Origin: Pseudovibrio exalbescens
GTDB taxonomy: Bacteria > Pseudomonadota > Alphaproteobacteria > Rhizobiales > Stappiaceae
Reading direction: 5' to 3'
Assembly (NCBI RefSeq): GCF_028737195.1
Contig: NZ_JAQZAJ010000001.1
Location: forward strand, 930,001 to 994,000
Length of the DNA stretch: 64,000 nucleotides
This document shows positions 35,020 through 43,742 of this stretch, one piece after another. The translations under genes were made by a program, and so were the position numbers. Under the pieces are notes generated by a model. It made no database searches. It saw nothing but the letters and a program-made list of their open reading frames with translations, and was not told where the DNA came from. Within the stretch, counting starts at the first letter, position 1. Each line of letters opens with the position of its first letter.

Positions 35020-35430
35020 ATGACAAAGTCCCCCATCCTACTTGCTGCGCTTGCAGCATTTTGTTTTGCACCAAGCGTTCAGGCTTCTGACCTTTATCGC
35101 AACCCGGCAAGCCCCCATGTGGCTTATTTCTTCAAACCAGCCGAGTATCCCTTCAACTTCCTATTGCCGAATGACATGCAATCTCGCCCGCGCGTTTATG
35201 GCACCGAGTTCGACTGCCGCATTCGTGTACAGCAAGATGGCCCGGAAAACGTCTACCAAGCGTTTGTAACGGGGCGGTTCACCGACCATCCAAGCCGCTT
35301 CATTTCCAGTGTGGCCTGTTTTCAGACAGCGCAGAAATGTGATGCCTATCTGAACTTCATGCGAGGTTACCTGCAACTGGTCAACAGCGCGGCCTGCCAG
35401 CGCGGCTACTACCAAGGCCTGTTTAACTAA
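35020..35430 (+). CDS. Small secreted four-cysteine protein (paralogue of the next gene)
   Basis: A 136-residue protein with a signal peptide (MTKSPILLAALAAFCFAPSV, cleavage near QA-SD). The mature part has four cysteines in FDCRIRV, SVACFQTAQKCDAYL and SAACQRG, probably two disulfides. AGGGAG precedes the ATG. I recognise no family. It aligns along its second half with the following lipoprotein gene, including all four cysteines and the YDC...Y L..M.G...LF pattern, so the two arose by duplication. Upstream DNA (34662-35019) is A/T rich and should hold its promoter. Confidence 0.7.
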   Translation: MTKSPILLAALAAFCFAPSVQASDLYRNPASPHVAYFFKPAEYPFNFLLPNDMQSRPRVYGTEFDCRIRVQQDGPENVYQAFVTGRFTDHPSRFISSVACFQTAQKCDAYLNFMRGYLQLVNSAACQRGYYQGLFN

Positions 35431-35485
35431 CCACTCCCAACAGACGACAGCAGCGTGGCCCCCTACCCTAGCTGCGAGGACAAAA

Positions 35486-35851
35486 ATGATAAAGAAAATC
35501 AGTATCGCAGCTTCCGCTGTCGTTCTGGTGCTTGGCGGGTGCGCCAGCCCGCCAAGCACCAACTATCTTGAAGCGCGTCTTGTCCCCACGACCGGGCGCA
35601 CCATTCCCGTTGTGGAAAGCACGCAGTACGATTGCAGCATCGCCAGCAGGAGCACGCCGCCTTCCCAGCTGTTCCAGGCCAACGTGGGGGGCCGGGTCTT
35701 GAGCGACAACCGTCCTTACAACGTGACCACAACAGCCTGTTTCACAACGCAGTCTGAATGTGAGGCCTACCTCTACATGATGAACGGCCTGTTGGAACAA
35801 GTGATCACGTCCAGATGCACGCTCGGCGTTCAGAAACAATTGTTCAGCTGA
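35486..35851 (+). CDS. Small four-cysteine lipoprotein (paralogue of the preceding gene)
   Basis: A 121-residue protein with a clear lipobox, VLVLGGCASPPS, so it is lipid-anchored. The mature domain carries cysteines in YDCSIAS, TTACFTTQSECEAYL and TSRCTLG. These match the preceding secreted protein at all four positions, with a shared Q.N/FV.GR segment before them and LF at the end. It follows that gene by 55 bases on the same strand. Function unknown. Confidence 0.72.
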   Translation: MIKKISIAASAVVLVLGGCASPPSTNYLEARLVPTTGRTIPVVESTQYDCSIASRSTPPSQLFQANVGGRVLSDNRPYNVTTTACFTTQSECEAYLYMMNGLLEQVITSRCTLGVQKQLFS

Positions 35852-35864
35852 GCCCAAACGCAAA

Positions 35865-35889
35865 AAGAGCGGCCCAACGGACCGCTCTT
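35865..35889. terminator. Hairpin terminator between convergent lipoprotein and sodB genes
   Basis: AAGAGCGG (35865-35872) pairs with CCGCTCTT (35882-35889) across a nine-base loop. It is flanked by A residues on one side and pyrimidines on the other, so it can work in both directions between the stops at 35851 and 35919. Confidence 0.7.
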
Positions 35890-35918
35890 CTTCAAACCTT
35901 CATGGCTCTGATCAGGGC

Positions 35919-36515
35919 TTAAACAGCCTTGTTGAAGAGCTCTTCGACGTATTCCCAGTTTACCAGGTTGTCTACGAAAGCTTCGAGGTACTTCGGACGC
36001 GCATTGCGGTAGTCGATGTAGTAGGAGTGCTCCCAAACATCACAACCGAGAATTGGCGTTGCACCGTGAACCAGTGGGTTTTCGCCGTTTGGTGTTTTCA
36101 TGACAACCAGCTTGCCGTCTTTCACTGCGAGCCATGCCCAACCGGAACCGAACTGGGTTACACCAGCGTTGATGAAGTCGGCGCGGAACTTGTCGAAGCC
36201 ACCGAGGTCTTCGTCGATCTTCTTTGCCAGCGCGCCTGGCAGAGCGCCGCCGCCGTTTGGCTTCATCCACTTCCAGAAGTGAAGGTGGTTGTAGTGCTGA
36301 CCAGCATTGTTGAAGAGGCCTGCATTGGTGCCGTAGCTTTCCTTGACGATCTCTTCCAGAGACTTGCCTTCCAGGCCAGAACCTTCGAGCAGCTTGTTGC
36401 CGTTGGTTACATAAGCCAGGTGGTGCTTGTCGTGGTGATACTCGAGAGTTTCAGCAGACATGTATGGGCCAAGAGCGTCGTATGCATATGGCAGATCTTC
36501 AAGTGCGAAAGACAT
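35919..36515 (-). CDS. sodB: Fe/Mn superoxide dismutase
   Basis: A 198-residue cytoplasmic superoxide dismutase. Metal ligands are visible: His in LEYHHDKHHLAYV (about 27), His in NAGQHYNHLHFWKWM (about 78), Asp and His in CDVWEHSYYIDYRNARPKY (about 161 and 165). The Gln of NAGQ favours an iron-type or cambialistic enzyme, but sequence alone does not settle the metal. Normal length; gene is monocistronic with a terminator after it. Confidence 0.95.
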   Translation of the reverse strand: MSFALEDLPYAYDALGPYMSAETLEYHHDKHHLAYVTNGNKLLEGSGLEGKSLEEIVKESYGTNAGLFNNAGQHYNHLHFWKWMKPNGGGALPGALAKKIDEDLGGFDKFRADFINAGVTQFGSGWAWLAVKDGKLVVMKTPNGENPLVHGATPILGCDVWEHSYYIDYRNARPKYLEAFVDNLVNWEYVEELFNKAV

Positions 36516-36805
36516 GCGTTTGCCTCCAATTGAGCGTTGGTTGAAAATTCCTGCTGCTCATTCCGGGGGAGCCGAACTGGCAACTCGGAGGGAAACATAG
36601 TGTCCTTTCAGGGCAACAGCAACGGTTTCTACGTATAATTTGCAAATATTTTTGTTATTTTTTTCTACGGGTTCCACCTAACGTAGCGGGGACAAGCGGT
36701 TTCAAACTGGATATCAATCAAACTGATTAGAGTTAAGGCATTCGATTTGGGGCTTTTGGGAGACGCCGACCCCAGAACCACGCGCTAAGTACCTTTGAGG
36801 ATTAT

Positions 36806-38005
36806 ATGTTTCACAACCGCACGCCCTTTCAGCTCGCCCTAGGGGGATGCCTTGCCCTTGCAACTGTCATGGGAATCGGCCGGTTTGTTTACACCCCTAT
36901 TCTGCCATGGATGCTGCTGGAAGGCCGTATCACCGAGGTCAGCGCAGGGCTTATCGCTTCCTCCAACTTCATCGGCTACCTCTTGGGCGCCATTCTTGCC
37001 TCACGCTCTCCCTTGCCGGGCGGCGCTTACCGTGTCTTTACCGTTGGCTTGTTTTTGACGGCGTTTACCACGCTCATCATGGCGGTTGATGGCTCGACTT
37101 CCTATTACAGCCTCGTTCGCTTTCTTTCAGGCCTGATCAGCGCCTACGTGTTCGTTCTGGCGTCTACTCTCATCATCCCTCGCCTGCATCAATTGGGCCG
37201 CGTGAACCTAACACCCGTTATTTTTGCAGGTGTTGGCTTGGGGATCTCTCTTTCCTCGCTGTTCATTGAACTGGCAGATGGCTGGGTACAAAGCTCGCTC
37301 ACCTTGTGGCTCATCAGCGGCATCATCAGCTTCGTCCTGATTGGCGGTGTGCTCTGGCTGTTTCCTGCCCGAGAAGCCCCGGTGGTGCGGACAAATGGCG
37401 CAGCTGCCAGCCGTGAGCCCGCTTTGCCCCGCGTCGCCTATCGTCTTATCATCGCCTACGGCTTTTTCGGCTTTGGTTACGTGATCACAGCGACATTCCT
37501 TGGCGCACTGGCTGCCACCACACCGGGCCTTGAGAACTTCGCAACACGTGGCTGGTTGCTGGTGGGACTTGCCATCATGCCCTCCGTATTTCTCTGGAAC
37601 AGTGTCGCCCTTCGGATTGGCTATGGCCGTGCCATCGCCGTGGCGTGCCTTCTTGAGGCGGTTGGGGTCGCGCTCAGTGTCCTGATGCCAAACCTGATTG
37701 GCTTGTCTTTAGCGGCGATTCTGCTTGGCGGAACCTTTGTCGGCATCACTGCAATCGGACTGGTGGAGGCGCGCAGACTGGCCCCGGACAGCCCGCGCTC
37801 CATCATTGGCTTGATGACTGCTGCGTTTGGCCTTGGCCAGGTGATTGGCCCCACCTTTTCAGGCTACCTTTTCGAATGGACCGGAAGCTTTACTGAAGCC
37901 TCGTTGGTCGCAGCGGCCACCTTGATCATTGCGGCTCTTCTGACGATCAAGCCATTTAATACAGAGGCACTGCCAGCGCCATCTGAGCGCCGTGAGCACG
38001 CATAG
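36806..38005 (+). CDS. YbfB/YjiJ-family MFS transporter
   Basis: A 399-residue protein with 12 predicted membrane segments. The family opening is ALGGCLALATVMGIGRFVYT followed by LLEGRITEVSAGLIASSNFI and GYLLGAILASRSPL. A charged loop (residues about 193-210) separates the two halves. YbfB/YjiJ proteins are major-facilitator exporters of unproven substrate. Convergent with the aminotransferase gene; a hairpin terminator separates them. Confidence 0.9.
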   Translation: MFHNRTPFQLALGGCLALATVMGIGRFVYTPILPWMLLEGRITEVSAGLIASSNFIGYLLGAILASRSPLPGGAYRVFTVGLFLTAFTTLIMAVDGSTSYYSLVRFLSGLISAYVFVLASTLIIPRLHQLGRVNLTPVIFAGVGLGISLSSLFIELADGWVQSSLTLWLISGIISFVLIGGVLWLFPAREAPVVRTNGAAASREPALPRVAYRLIIAYGFFGFGYVITATFLGALAATTPGLENFATRGWLLVGLAIMPSVFLWNSVALRIGYGRAIAVACLLEAVGVALSVLMPNLIGLSLAAILLGGTFVGITAIGLVEARRLAPDSPRSIIGLMTAAFGLGQVIGPTFSGYLFEWTGSFTEASLVAAATLIIAALLTIKPFNTEALPAPSERREHA

Positions 38006-38006
38006 A

Positions 38007-38028
38007 AAAGGCCAGAAAACCGGCCTTT
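38007..38028. terminator. Hairpin terminator between MFS and aminotransferase genes
   Basis: AAAGGCC (38007-38013) pairs with GGCCTTT (38022-38028) across an eight-base loop. It begins two bases after the MFS stop codon and also lies downstream of the convergent aminotransferase gene. Confidence 0.65.
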
Positions 38029-38059
38029 GTCGTCGTGTCTCAAAAGGGCTCACTCGCGC

Positions 38060-38932
38060 CTAGTAAGTGTGCGGTGATTTTGCAGCATACTCGAAGTACA
38101 GTTCCCGAGCGCGCTCAGCAATTGGCGTCGCCTTGAACTCCTTGTCATCAAGGCGATTTACTGGAACAACCTTGGAATAGTTGCCAGTCGAGAAGATCTC
38201 ATCAGCCTCCTGGAAATCCTTGAAGCTCAACGTACGCTCGTGAACCTCGTAGCCAGCTTCTCTCAGAAGCTGGATGGTGCGCTGGCGTGTGATGCCATTA
38301 AGGAACGTGCCGTTCCAGAATGGGGTATGGACATCGCCGTCCTTGACGAGGAACACGTTTGCCGACGTCAGCTCCGCCACATTGCCAAGAGTGTCCAGCA
38401 TGATGGCATTGTCAAAGCCCCGGTTCTTGGCTTCAACAGAGGCGCGAGCGTTGTTTGGGTAAAGACAACCGGCCTTGGCATTCACCGGCATGGTCTCCAT
38501 GGTAGGACGACGGAACGGCGACAGGGTCAGGCTGATTGACTTGTCTTTCGGCGGCATGGGCGCTTCGAACAAGCACAGGCAGAAGCGCGTTGAGTCCGCC
38601 GCTCCATCAATAACGGTTGGGCCATCGGCTTCGGCCCAGTACATTGGCTTTACGTAGACCGCCTCGTGGCGCTCGAACTTCTTCATGCCTTCGATTGAGA
38701 GTTCAACGATCTCTTCCCACCGCTTGGTCGCAGACAAACCAAGGGCACCGGCAGAGTTGTTGACACGCTGCGCGTGCAGGTCGAGATCCGGCATCACACC
38801 ATCAAACCCGCGGGCGCCGTCAAACACGCTGGATGCAAGCCATGCTGCGTGGGTACGCGGCCCCATCAGCGGCGGATTACCCTCCAACCATTCGCCATCA
38901 ACCCAAGTCCATGTCTTCGACCATTCGGCCAT
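38060..38932 (-). CDS. ilvE: Branched-chain amino acid aminotransferase
   Basis: A 290-residue fold-type IV PLP enzyme that exchanges amino groups between valine, leucine or isoleucine and 2-oxoglutarate. The PLP lysine lies in VNAKAGCLYPNNARA (about residue 151). The family blocks GFDNAIMLDTLGNVAELTSA and GTFLNGITRQRTI are both intact. D-amino-acid aminotransferase or lyase relatives are less likely given the TTSANVF-type motif and length. An inverted repeat lies about 80 bases upstream of the start. Confidence 0.88.
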   Translation of the reverse strand: MAEWSKTWTWVDGEWLEGNPPLMGPRTHAAWLASSVFDGARGFDGVMPDLDLHAQRVNNSAGALGLSATKRWEEIVELSIEGMKKFERHEAVYVKPMYWAEADGPTVIDGAADSTRFCLCLFEAPMPPKDKSISLTLSPFRRPTMETMPVNAKAGCLYPNNARASVEAKNRGFDNAIMLDTLGNVAELTSANVFLVKDGDVHTPFWNGTFLNGITRQRTIQLLREAGYEVHERTLSFKDFQEADEIFSTGNYSKVVPVNRLDDKEFKATPIAERARELYFEYAAKSPHTY

Positions 38933-39007
38933 TTTTATCTCTCCATTTTTTCAGCGCACGTTGCCAGAGCGCTCGTCCCACCTGTTTTTGTTTAGGAGGG
39001 ATCGAAA

Positions 39008-39039
39008 CTAGAAAATTGATTGAGGTCAACTGTTTCTAG
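39008..39039. repeat. Inverted repeat in the ilvE upstream region, possible operator
   Basis: CTAGAAA (39008-39014) and TTTCTAG (39033-39039) form a perfect inverted repeat. Between them lies TTGATTGAGGTCAA, itself TTGA..TCAA. Its place about 75-105 bases upstream of the aminotransferase start suits a dimeric repressor or activator site. Confidence 0.4.
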
Positions 39040-39189
39040 CCTAAACAACAAAACACGCATAAGATATCCGCCCGCCCAGATAGTTTCATGATATGTTCTC
39101 ACGATAGCTGGCGAAAAAGGAAATATTTAAGCGTGCTATCTCGCAAATGCAGCATCACATGTTGCAACCGGGACGATTCTCGACAGGTC

Positions 39190-39315
39190 GTTTCCTTTCT
39201 CCTTTGTTTTAAAGGAAACATGCTGTGTTTCCGGTTCATGCGTCCTCCACGCGGAAAAGCAACAGAAATTTCAACAATCCCGATACACCGGTGCGAACAG
39301 CCGGTGCGCATCGGG
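39190..39315. other. Region with mutually exclusive hairpins (possible structured RNA)
   Basis: GTTTCCTTT (39190-39198) can pair with AAAGGAAAC (39211-39219), and GGAAACA (39214-39220) can instead pair with TGTTTCC (39226-39232). A separate stem follows: CCCGAT/CACCGG (39279-39291) with CCGGTG/ATCGGG (39301-39315). It lies in the 657-base gap between the divergent ilvE and HAD genes, where no gene is convincing. Read on either strand it could be a leader RNA. Confidence 0.35.
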
Positions 39316-39589
39316 CTCGGTTTCCTGTTTGGCATGGTTTTGCTGGCAGCACGTTCGTAAGGGCTTGTTTCTGATATGGTTTTGACCGAGCGCACCGTTT
39401 GCGCATGTTCACCTTCAAAGCTCAAACTAGCTTCAGGATGTGTGGCGCACACATTTTTATGCTTATCCCTTGCGGAAGATACATCACACTAACAAAAGAC
39501 CTAGTAAATTGAATAGCTTGACCGACTTGACGAATAAGCGAGATCGCGGTTTCCTAGAGAGAAAATGCAGCGAACCCCGAGAGTTTATC

Positions 39590-40252
39590 ATGAGCCATTC
39601 AGCCTATATCTTTGATGCATACGGCACGCTTTTCGATGTGCATGCGGCGGTTCGCAAATATGCTGCGGCCGTTGGACCTGACAGCTCTCGCCTGTCCGCC
39701 GTGTGGCGTGAAAAGCAGCTGGAATACTCATGGACCCGCTCCTTGATGGGCCAGTACGCGGATTTCTGGGAGCTCACCAAGGAAGCGCTGGATACGGCTT
39801 ATCAAATCGTTCCGGGATGCGATCCGAGCGTAAAGAAAGATCTGCTGGATGCGTACTGGCACATGGACACCTACCCGGAAGTGCCGGAGGTTTTGAAATC
39901 CCTGAAGGAACAAGGGGCGCGCCTTGCGATCCTTTCCAACGGCTCCCCTGCGATGCTCGAGGCGGCTGTGAATGCAGCTGGCATGACCTACGTTTTCGAC
40001 GAGGTGTTCTCTGTCGATACGCTGCGCAAGTTCAAGCCAGACCCTGATGTCTACGACATGGTGACCACGCATTTCCGGCTTTACCCGCAGGCTTGCTCCT
40101 TCCAGTCGTCAAACCGCTGGGATATTGCAGGTGCCTCAAAGTTTGGCATGCGAACCGTCTGGATCAACCGATTTAACGTTCCTGATGAGTATCAGGATCT
40201 GTCCCCGGCAGCTGTACTCACCTCACTAGATGGCTTGATCGCGCTGGGTTAA
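39590..40252 (+). CDS. HAD type II (S)-2-haloacid dehalogenase-like protein
   Basis: A 220-residue haloacid dehalogenase-type enzyme. The nucleophile Asp lies in IFDAYGTLFDVHA (about residue 8), followed by the type II arm YSWTRSLMGQYADFW, the LAILSNGSPAML motif, LRKFKPDPDVYDMV, and SSNRWDIAGASKFGM near the end. These are the residues of (S)-2-haloacid dehalogenases, which hydrolyse 2-chloro- or bromo-propionate to hydroxy acids. ATG 39590 starts the domain; the frame upstream to 39440 lacks coding character. A marine host meets organohalogens, which fits. Confidence 0.9.
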   Translation: MSHSAYIFDAYGTLFDVHAAVRKYAAAVGPDSSRLSAVWREKQLEYSWTRSLMGQYADFWELTKEALDTAYQIVPGCDPSVKKDLLDAYWHMDTYPEVPEVLKSLKEQGARLAILSNGSPAMLEAAVNAAGMTYVFDEVFSVDTLRKFKPDPDVYDMVTTHFRLYPQACSFQSSNRWDIAGASKFGMRTVWINRFNVPDEYQDLSPAAVLTSLDGLIALG

Positions 40253-40399
40253 CTTCGCCTTTGAACGCTTGCGAACCGGCCACACCTGATGTGCACGCCA
40301 CACACCTGTGACGGTTTTAGGGCATGCTTCAGGTGTATCCACCGGAAAGATCAGGGCTTCGGTTGAACGGCATTTGTTGCTTCTGGTAGCACTGTCGTC

Positions 40400-41302
40400 A
40401 TGATACCGGAGCCCTCGCTTCCCCATGCTCAAAGATCGGAAACTGGCGTGCTTGCAGTGCTTGCGAGCGCGGTGGGTTATGGCAGCATTCCCTATTTTGC
40501 GCTTGCCGGATACGCAGGAAACCTGACGCCGGAAATCGCCGTTGTGGCACGCTACGGGTTTCCCGCGTTGCTTCTTGGATGGCTGCTGCCTCGTGCACTG
40601 AAAACGGGAACAGGCGGCAAGCAATTCCTGCTGACCGGGGCACTTATGGGGCTTGGCGCGTGGTCCTTCTTCAAAGCCCTGTCGCTATTGCCCGTTACGC
40701 TGGCGGTACTGCTGTTCTTCTCCTATCCGCTGTTCTCGCTGGTTGCCCGCAAGCTCTTCGACAAGAAGCACATCGGAAAGTCCGGCGCCATGAGTGCTGC
40801 CCTTGTGCTCTTGGGAATTGGCCTCGTTTGGTCTGGAACTTCCGCAACGCAGCCGCTCAGTTTGCAAGGACTTGCCTACGGTTTTCTTGGACCCGCGTCC
40901 TACGCCCTCGTGCTCCACAAGATGAACCAAGGCGCGGACTACCTAGCGCCACTTCAGGTCGCAGCCTGCCTGTTCACGGGCACTATGCTGGTGGTGCTGC
41001 CTCTGTTGCTTTTGTCATCTGCTACTCAAGTGATGCCGGAGGGGCTCAACGGTTGGGGCGCGCTTTTGGGCCTTATGCTGCTTACAGGCATTATTCCGCA
41101 GATGCTTATGGCCTATGGTGCGCCGATCGCTGGACGAGTGATGAGTGCGAGTGCTGGCGGCCTTGAATGCGTTACCGCATTGATCTTGGGCAGCCTTGCG
41201 GCTGCGCGCTGGCCCTCTCTGCTCGAATGGGGCGCAATGGCAGCCATTGTGGCTGCGCTTCTATTGGTCAGTCGCCTCGACAAGAGTTACCTCGACCACT
41301 GA
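40400..41302 (+). CDS. EamA/DMT-family transporter
   Basis: A 300-residue protein with ten membrane segments arranged as two EamA repeats (first from AVLASAVGYGSIPYFALAGY, second from LSLQGLAYGFLGPASYALVL). The drug/metabolite superfamily exports amino acids, metabolites or toxic compounds; the substrate here is not predictable. The end of the first repeat, LALVLLGIGLVWSG-like VLLGIGLVWSGT, is typical. It follows the dehalogenase by 147 bases and probably has its own promoter. Confidence 0.9.
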   Translation: MIPEPSLPHAQRSETGVLAVLASAVGYGSIPYFALAGYAGNLTPEIAVVARYGFPALLLGWLLPRALKTGTGGKQFLLTGALMGLGAWSFFKALSLLPVTLAVLLFFSYPLFSLVARKLFDKKHIGKSGAMSAALVLLGIGLVWSGTSATQPLSLQGLAYGFLGPASYALVLHKMNQGADYLAPLQVAACLFTGTMLVVLPLLLLSSATQVMPEGLNGWGALLGLMLLTGIIPQMLMAYGAPIAGRVMSASAGGLECVTALILGSLAAARWPSLLEWGAMAAIVAALLLVSRLDKSYLDH

Positions 41303-41339
41303 CCAAAATCACTTTTTTAACTGCTAAACCAGACTGGCA

Positions 41340-41921
41340 TCAGGTTTCTGCGCGAGTAATCCACTTGGGCACGCGAGGTGGCTGATAGGCATCAAAGGCG
41401 TCCAGCATCGCCGCTGCCGTGTCCTTTACGAGCACCATTTCGCGCATGTCGGGCTTCAAGAACTCTTCCTCGACCATCAAATCAAGAAAGGCGAGCAAGC
41501 GCCCATAAAAGCCATTCACATTCAGAAGGCCGCATGGCTTTTTATGGTAGCCAAGTTGAGCCCAAGTCCAGACCTCAAACATCTCTTCCATTGTGCCAGC
41601 ACCGCCAGGCAGGCACACAAAGCCATCGGACAGGTCTGACATCATGGCCTTGCGGTCATGCATGGACCCTACAATGTGCAATTCACTCAGGCCCGGATGC
41701 GCCAGTTCTTTCGCTGATAGCGCTTCTGGCAAAACGCCCACAACCTTGCCGCCTGCTTCCAAGGCTCCATCGGCAACCATGCCCATGAGGCCTACCTTGG
41801 CACCGCCGTAAACCAGCGTCTGTCCGCGCTCGGCGATTCTACGCCCAAGCTGGGTCGCTGCCACCTTGTATTCCTCACGCTTTCCCGGGCTTGAGCCGCA
41901 GAACACACAAATCGATTTCAT
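41340..41921 (-). CDS. LOG-family protein (TIGR00730), probable cytokinin-type phosphoribohydrolase
   Basis: A 193-residue Rossmann-fold protein. It starts MKSICVFCGSSPGKREEY and contains the nucleotide-binding VYGGAKVGLMGMVADGAL and the catalytic PGGAGTMEEMFEVWTWAQLG. LOG enzymes release free base from nucleoside 5'-monophosphates; in bacteria the substrate is often AMP or a modified base. ATG 41921 begins the family domain; an ATG four codons earlier is less likely. Convergent with the EamA gene. Confidence 0.92.
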   Translation of the reverse strand: MKSICVFCGSSPGKREEYKVAATQLGRRIAERGQTLVYGGAKVGLMGMVADGALEAGGKVVGVLPEALSAKELAHPGLSELHIVGSMHDRKAMMSDLSDGFVCLPGGAGTMEEMFEVWTWAQLGYHKKPCGLLNVNGFYGRLLAFLDLMVEEEFLKPDMREMVLVKDTAAAMLDAFDAYQPPRVPKWITRAET

Positions 41922-41991
41922 AGTCGCTCCCATTTCACTTGATTGGAGCCGGGTATTCGCACCCGGTCTCCAACCTGCAAATCATCTTTGC

Positions 41992-43383
41992 TCAGTCCTT
42001 GGAAAGCGCATCCAGAACGCGCGCCCAGCTGCGAATACCCTTGTGGAAGCTGTTGAACTCATACTTCTCGTTGGGTGAATGGATCTGATCGTCGTCAAGA
42101 CCGAAGCCGATCAGAAGAGAATCCATTTCAAGAACGTTCTTGAACAGCCCCACAATTGGAATGGAGCCGCCCGAGCAAATCAGCGCTGCTGGCTTGTCCC
42201 ACTCCTCTGTCAGCGCCTGACGGCCCTTGTCCAGTGCAGGTGCATCAAACGCCATGCGCAAGGCAGGGTCGCCGCCGTGCGGGTGCAGCTCCAGTTCAAA
42301 GTCTTCCGGGGTCTTGGACTTGAGGTAGGAACGGAACGCCTCCCGGATCTTCAGGGGGTCTTGATCGCCCACGAGACGGAAGGAAATCTTGGCGTAGGCC
42401 TCGGATGGGATGACTGTCTTGAAGCCTTGGCCATTGTAGCCACCCCACAAGCCGTTGACTTCGCAGGTCGGTCGGGTCCAGATCTGCTCTAGAACGGTGC
42501 GATCTTGCTCTCCGCCCGGATTTTTCAGCCCGACGCCGCCCAGAAACTCCTGTTCGGAGAAACCAAGGTTGCCCCACGTTGTCATGACGTCTTCCGGCAT
42601 TTCGATTACGCCGTCATAGAAGTTTGGCAGCGTGATGCGTCCGGTTTCATCGCGAAGACCGGCAACCATGTCGGACAGGACGTGAAGCGGGTTACGCGCC
42701 GCACCACCATACATTCCGGAGTGCAGATCCTTGTCTGGACCACGCAGCGTGATTTCTTCTCCTACGAGGCCGCGCAGCATCACCGTGATCGCAGGGGTCT
42801 CGCGGTCCCACATGTTGGTGTCGCAGACCAGCGCCAGATCAACAGAGAGCTCGTCCTTGTTGGCATCTAGAAACGGTTTCAAAGAGGGAGAGCCACTTTC
42901 CTCTTCCCCTTCCAGCATCACGGTGACCGAAATCGGCAGATCACCAGTCTCAGCAATCCAGGCGCGCGCTGCTTCCACGAAGGTCATCAACTGGCCCTTG
43001 TCGTCGTTTGCACCGCGGGCAACAATGATCTTGGAGCCATCATCACGCGTCACTATCCGTGGCTCGAACGGATCGTTGTCCCAAAGCTCAATTGGATCAA
43101 CGGGTTGCACGTCGTAATGGCCGTAGAACAAAACGTGCGGACCGGGTTTATCATCGGCCACGCGGTGACCCACCACCATTGGGTGACCCGTTGTGTCGCG
43201 CACTTGAGAAGGAATACCAATGGCGGTCAGTTCATCCGCCAGCCACTGTGCTGCAGAACGACAGTCCTGCTTGTACTCAGGGTCAGTGGAAATGCTCTTG
43301 ATCCGCAGCAGATCAAAAAGCCGCTCCACGCTGGCGTCGATATCCTGATCAATGCGGTTCAGGACCTGATTCACAGCGCTCAT
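41992..43383 (-). CDS. M20-family metallo-dipeptidase
   Basis: A 463-residue M20/M25/M40 metallopeptidase. Metal ligands appear in order: FYGHYDVQPVDP (about residue 89), GANDDKGQLMTF (about 123), LEGEEESGSPSL (about 158) and CDTNMWDRETPAI (about 185), with the final His near the C-terminus. The dimerisation domain is present between them (about 205-370). It resembles the dipeptidase group lacking a signal peptide, so cytoplasmic. ATG 43383 is preferred for its AAGGA at normal spacing; ATG 43392 is the alternative. Confidence 0.92.
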   Translation of the reverse strand: MSAVNQVLNRIDQDIDASVERLFDLLRIKSISTDPEYKQDCRSAAQWLADELTAIGIPSQVRDTTGHPMVVGHRVADDKPGPHVLFYGHYDVQPVDPIELWDNDPFEPRIVTRDDGSKIIVARGANDDKGQLMTFVEAARAWIAETGDLPISVTVMLEGEEESGSPSLKPFLDANKDELSVDLALVCDTNMWDRETPAITVMLRGLVGEEITLRGPDKDLHSGMYGGAARNPLHVLSDMVAGLRDETGRITLPNFYDGVIEMPEDVMTTWGNLGFSEQEFLGGVGLKNPGGEQDRTVLEQIWTRPTCEVNGLWGGYNGQGFKTVIPSEAYAKISFRLVGDQDPLKIREAFRSYLKSKTPEDFELELHPHGGDPALRMAFDAPALDKGRQALTEEWDKPAALICSGGSIPIVGLFKNVLEMDSLLIGFGLDDDQIHSPNEKYEFNSFHKGIRSWARVLDALSKD

Positions 43384-43742
43384 TTTGGCCATCCTTTTTG
43401 AATTTCATCGCACTTGAAGACATCTGATCCGACACCGATGCGGGGACCATCGGCGAAAAACGGTCAGATAAGCGTTTCTGGCCTAACACAACTCACCGTC
43501 AAATTCTCTGATTTTGTGAATGAAACAACGCTTATGCAGAGCTTGAACCGCAATTTGAAACATTAGCTTTTGAAAATCAGGCGCTTACTACCTTTGGGCG
43601 GATTGACTACCAATTATGATGCCTTGCTAATTAGCGCAGAGAAACTTAATCTTAAGGTAGTCATCCTGAACGGGAAATCCCGCACTCGCTTCTTTCCGAT
43701 CCACACGATCGGTTTGGTCAGGGGGCGGATAGGGAGAGAGAT
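43384..43742. other. Intergenic region upstream of the divergent dipeptidase and small helical protein genes
   Basis: No supportable gene in 359 bases. TTGACT (43603-43608) followed after 17 bases by GCTAAT (43626-43631) is a possible but weak promoter for the gene at 43743. AGGGAGAG directly before 43743 is a strong ribosome binding site. Confidence 0.35.

Noticed and set aside
39088-39360. A 90-codon plus-strand frame in the ilvE/HAD gap
   Set aside because: It runs through the hairpin region, with a cysteine- and arginine-rich translation and no ribosome binding site.
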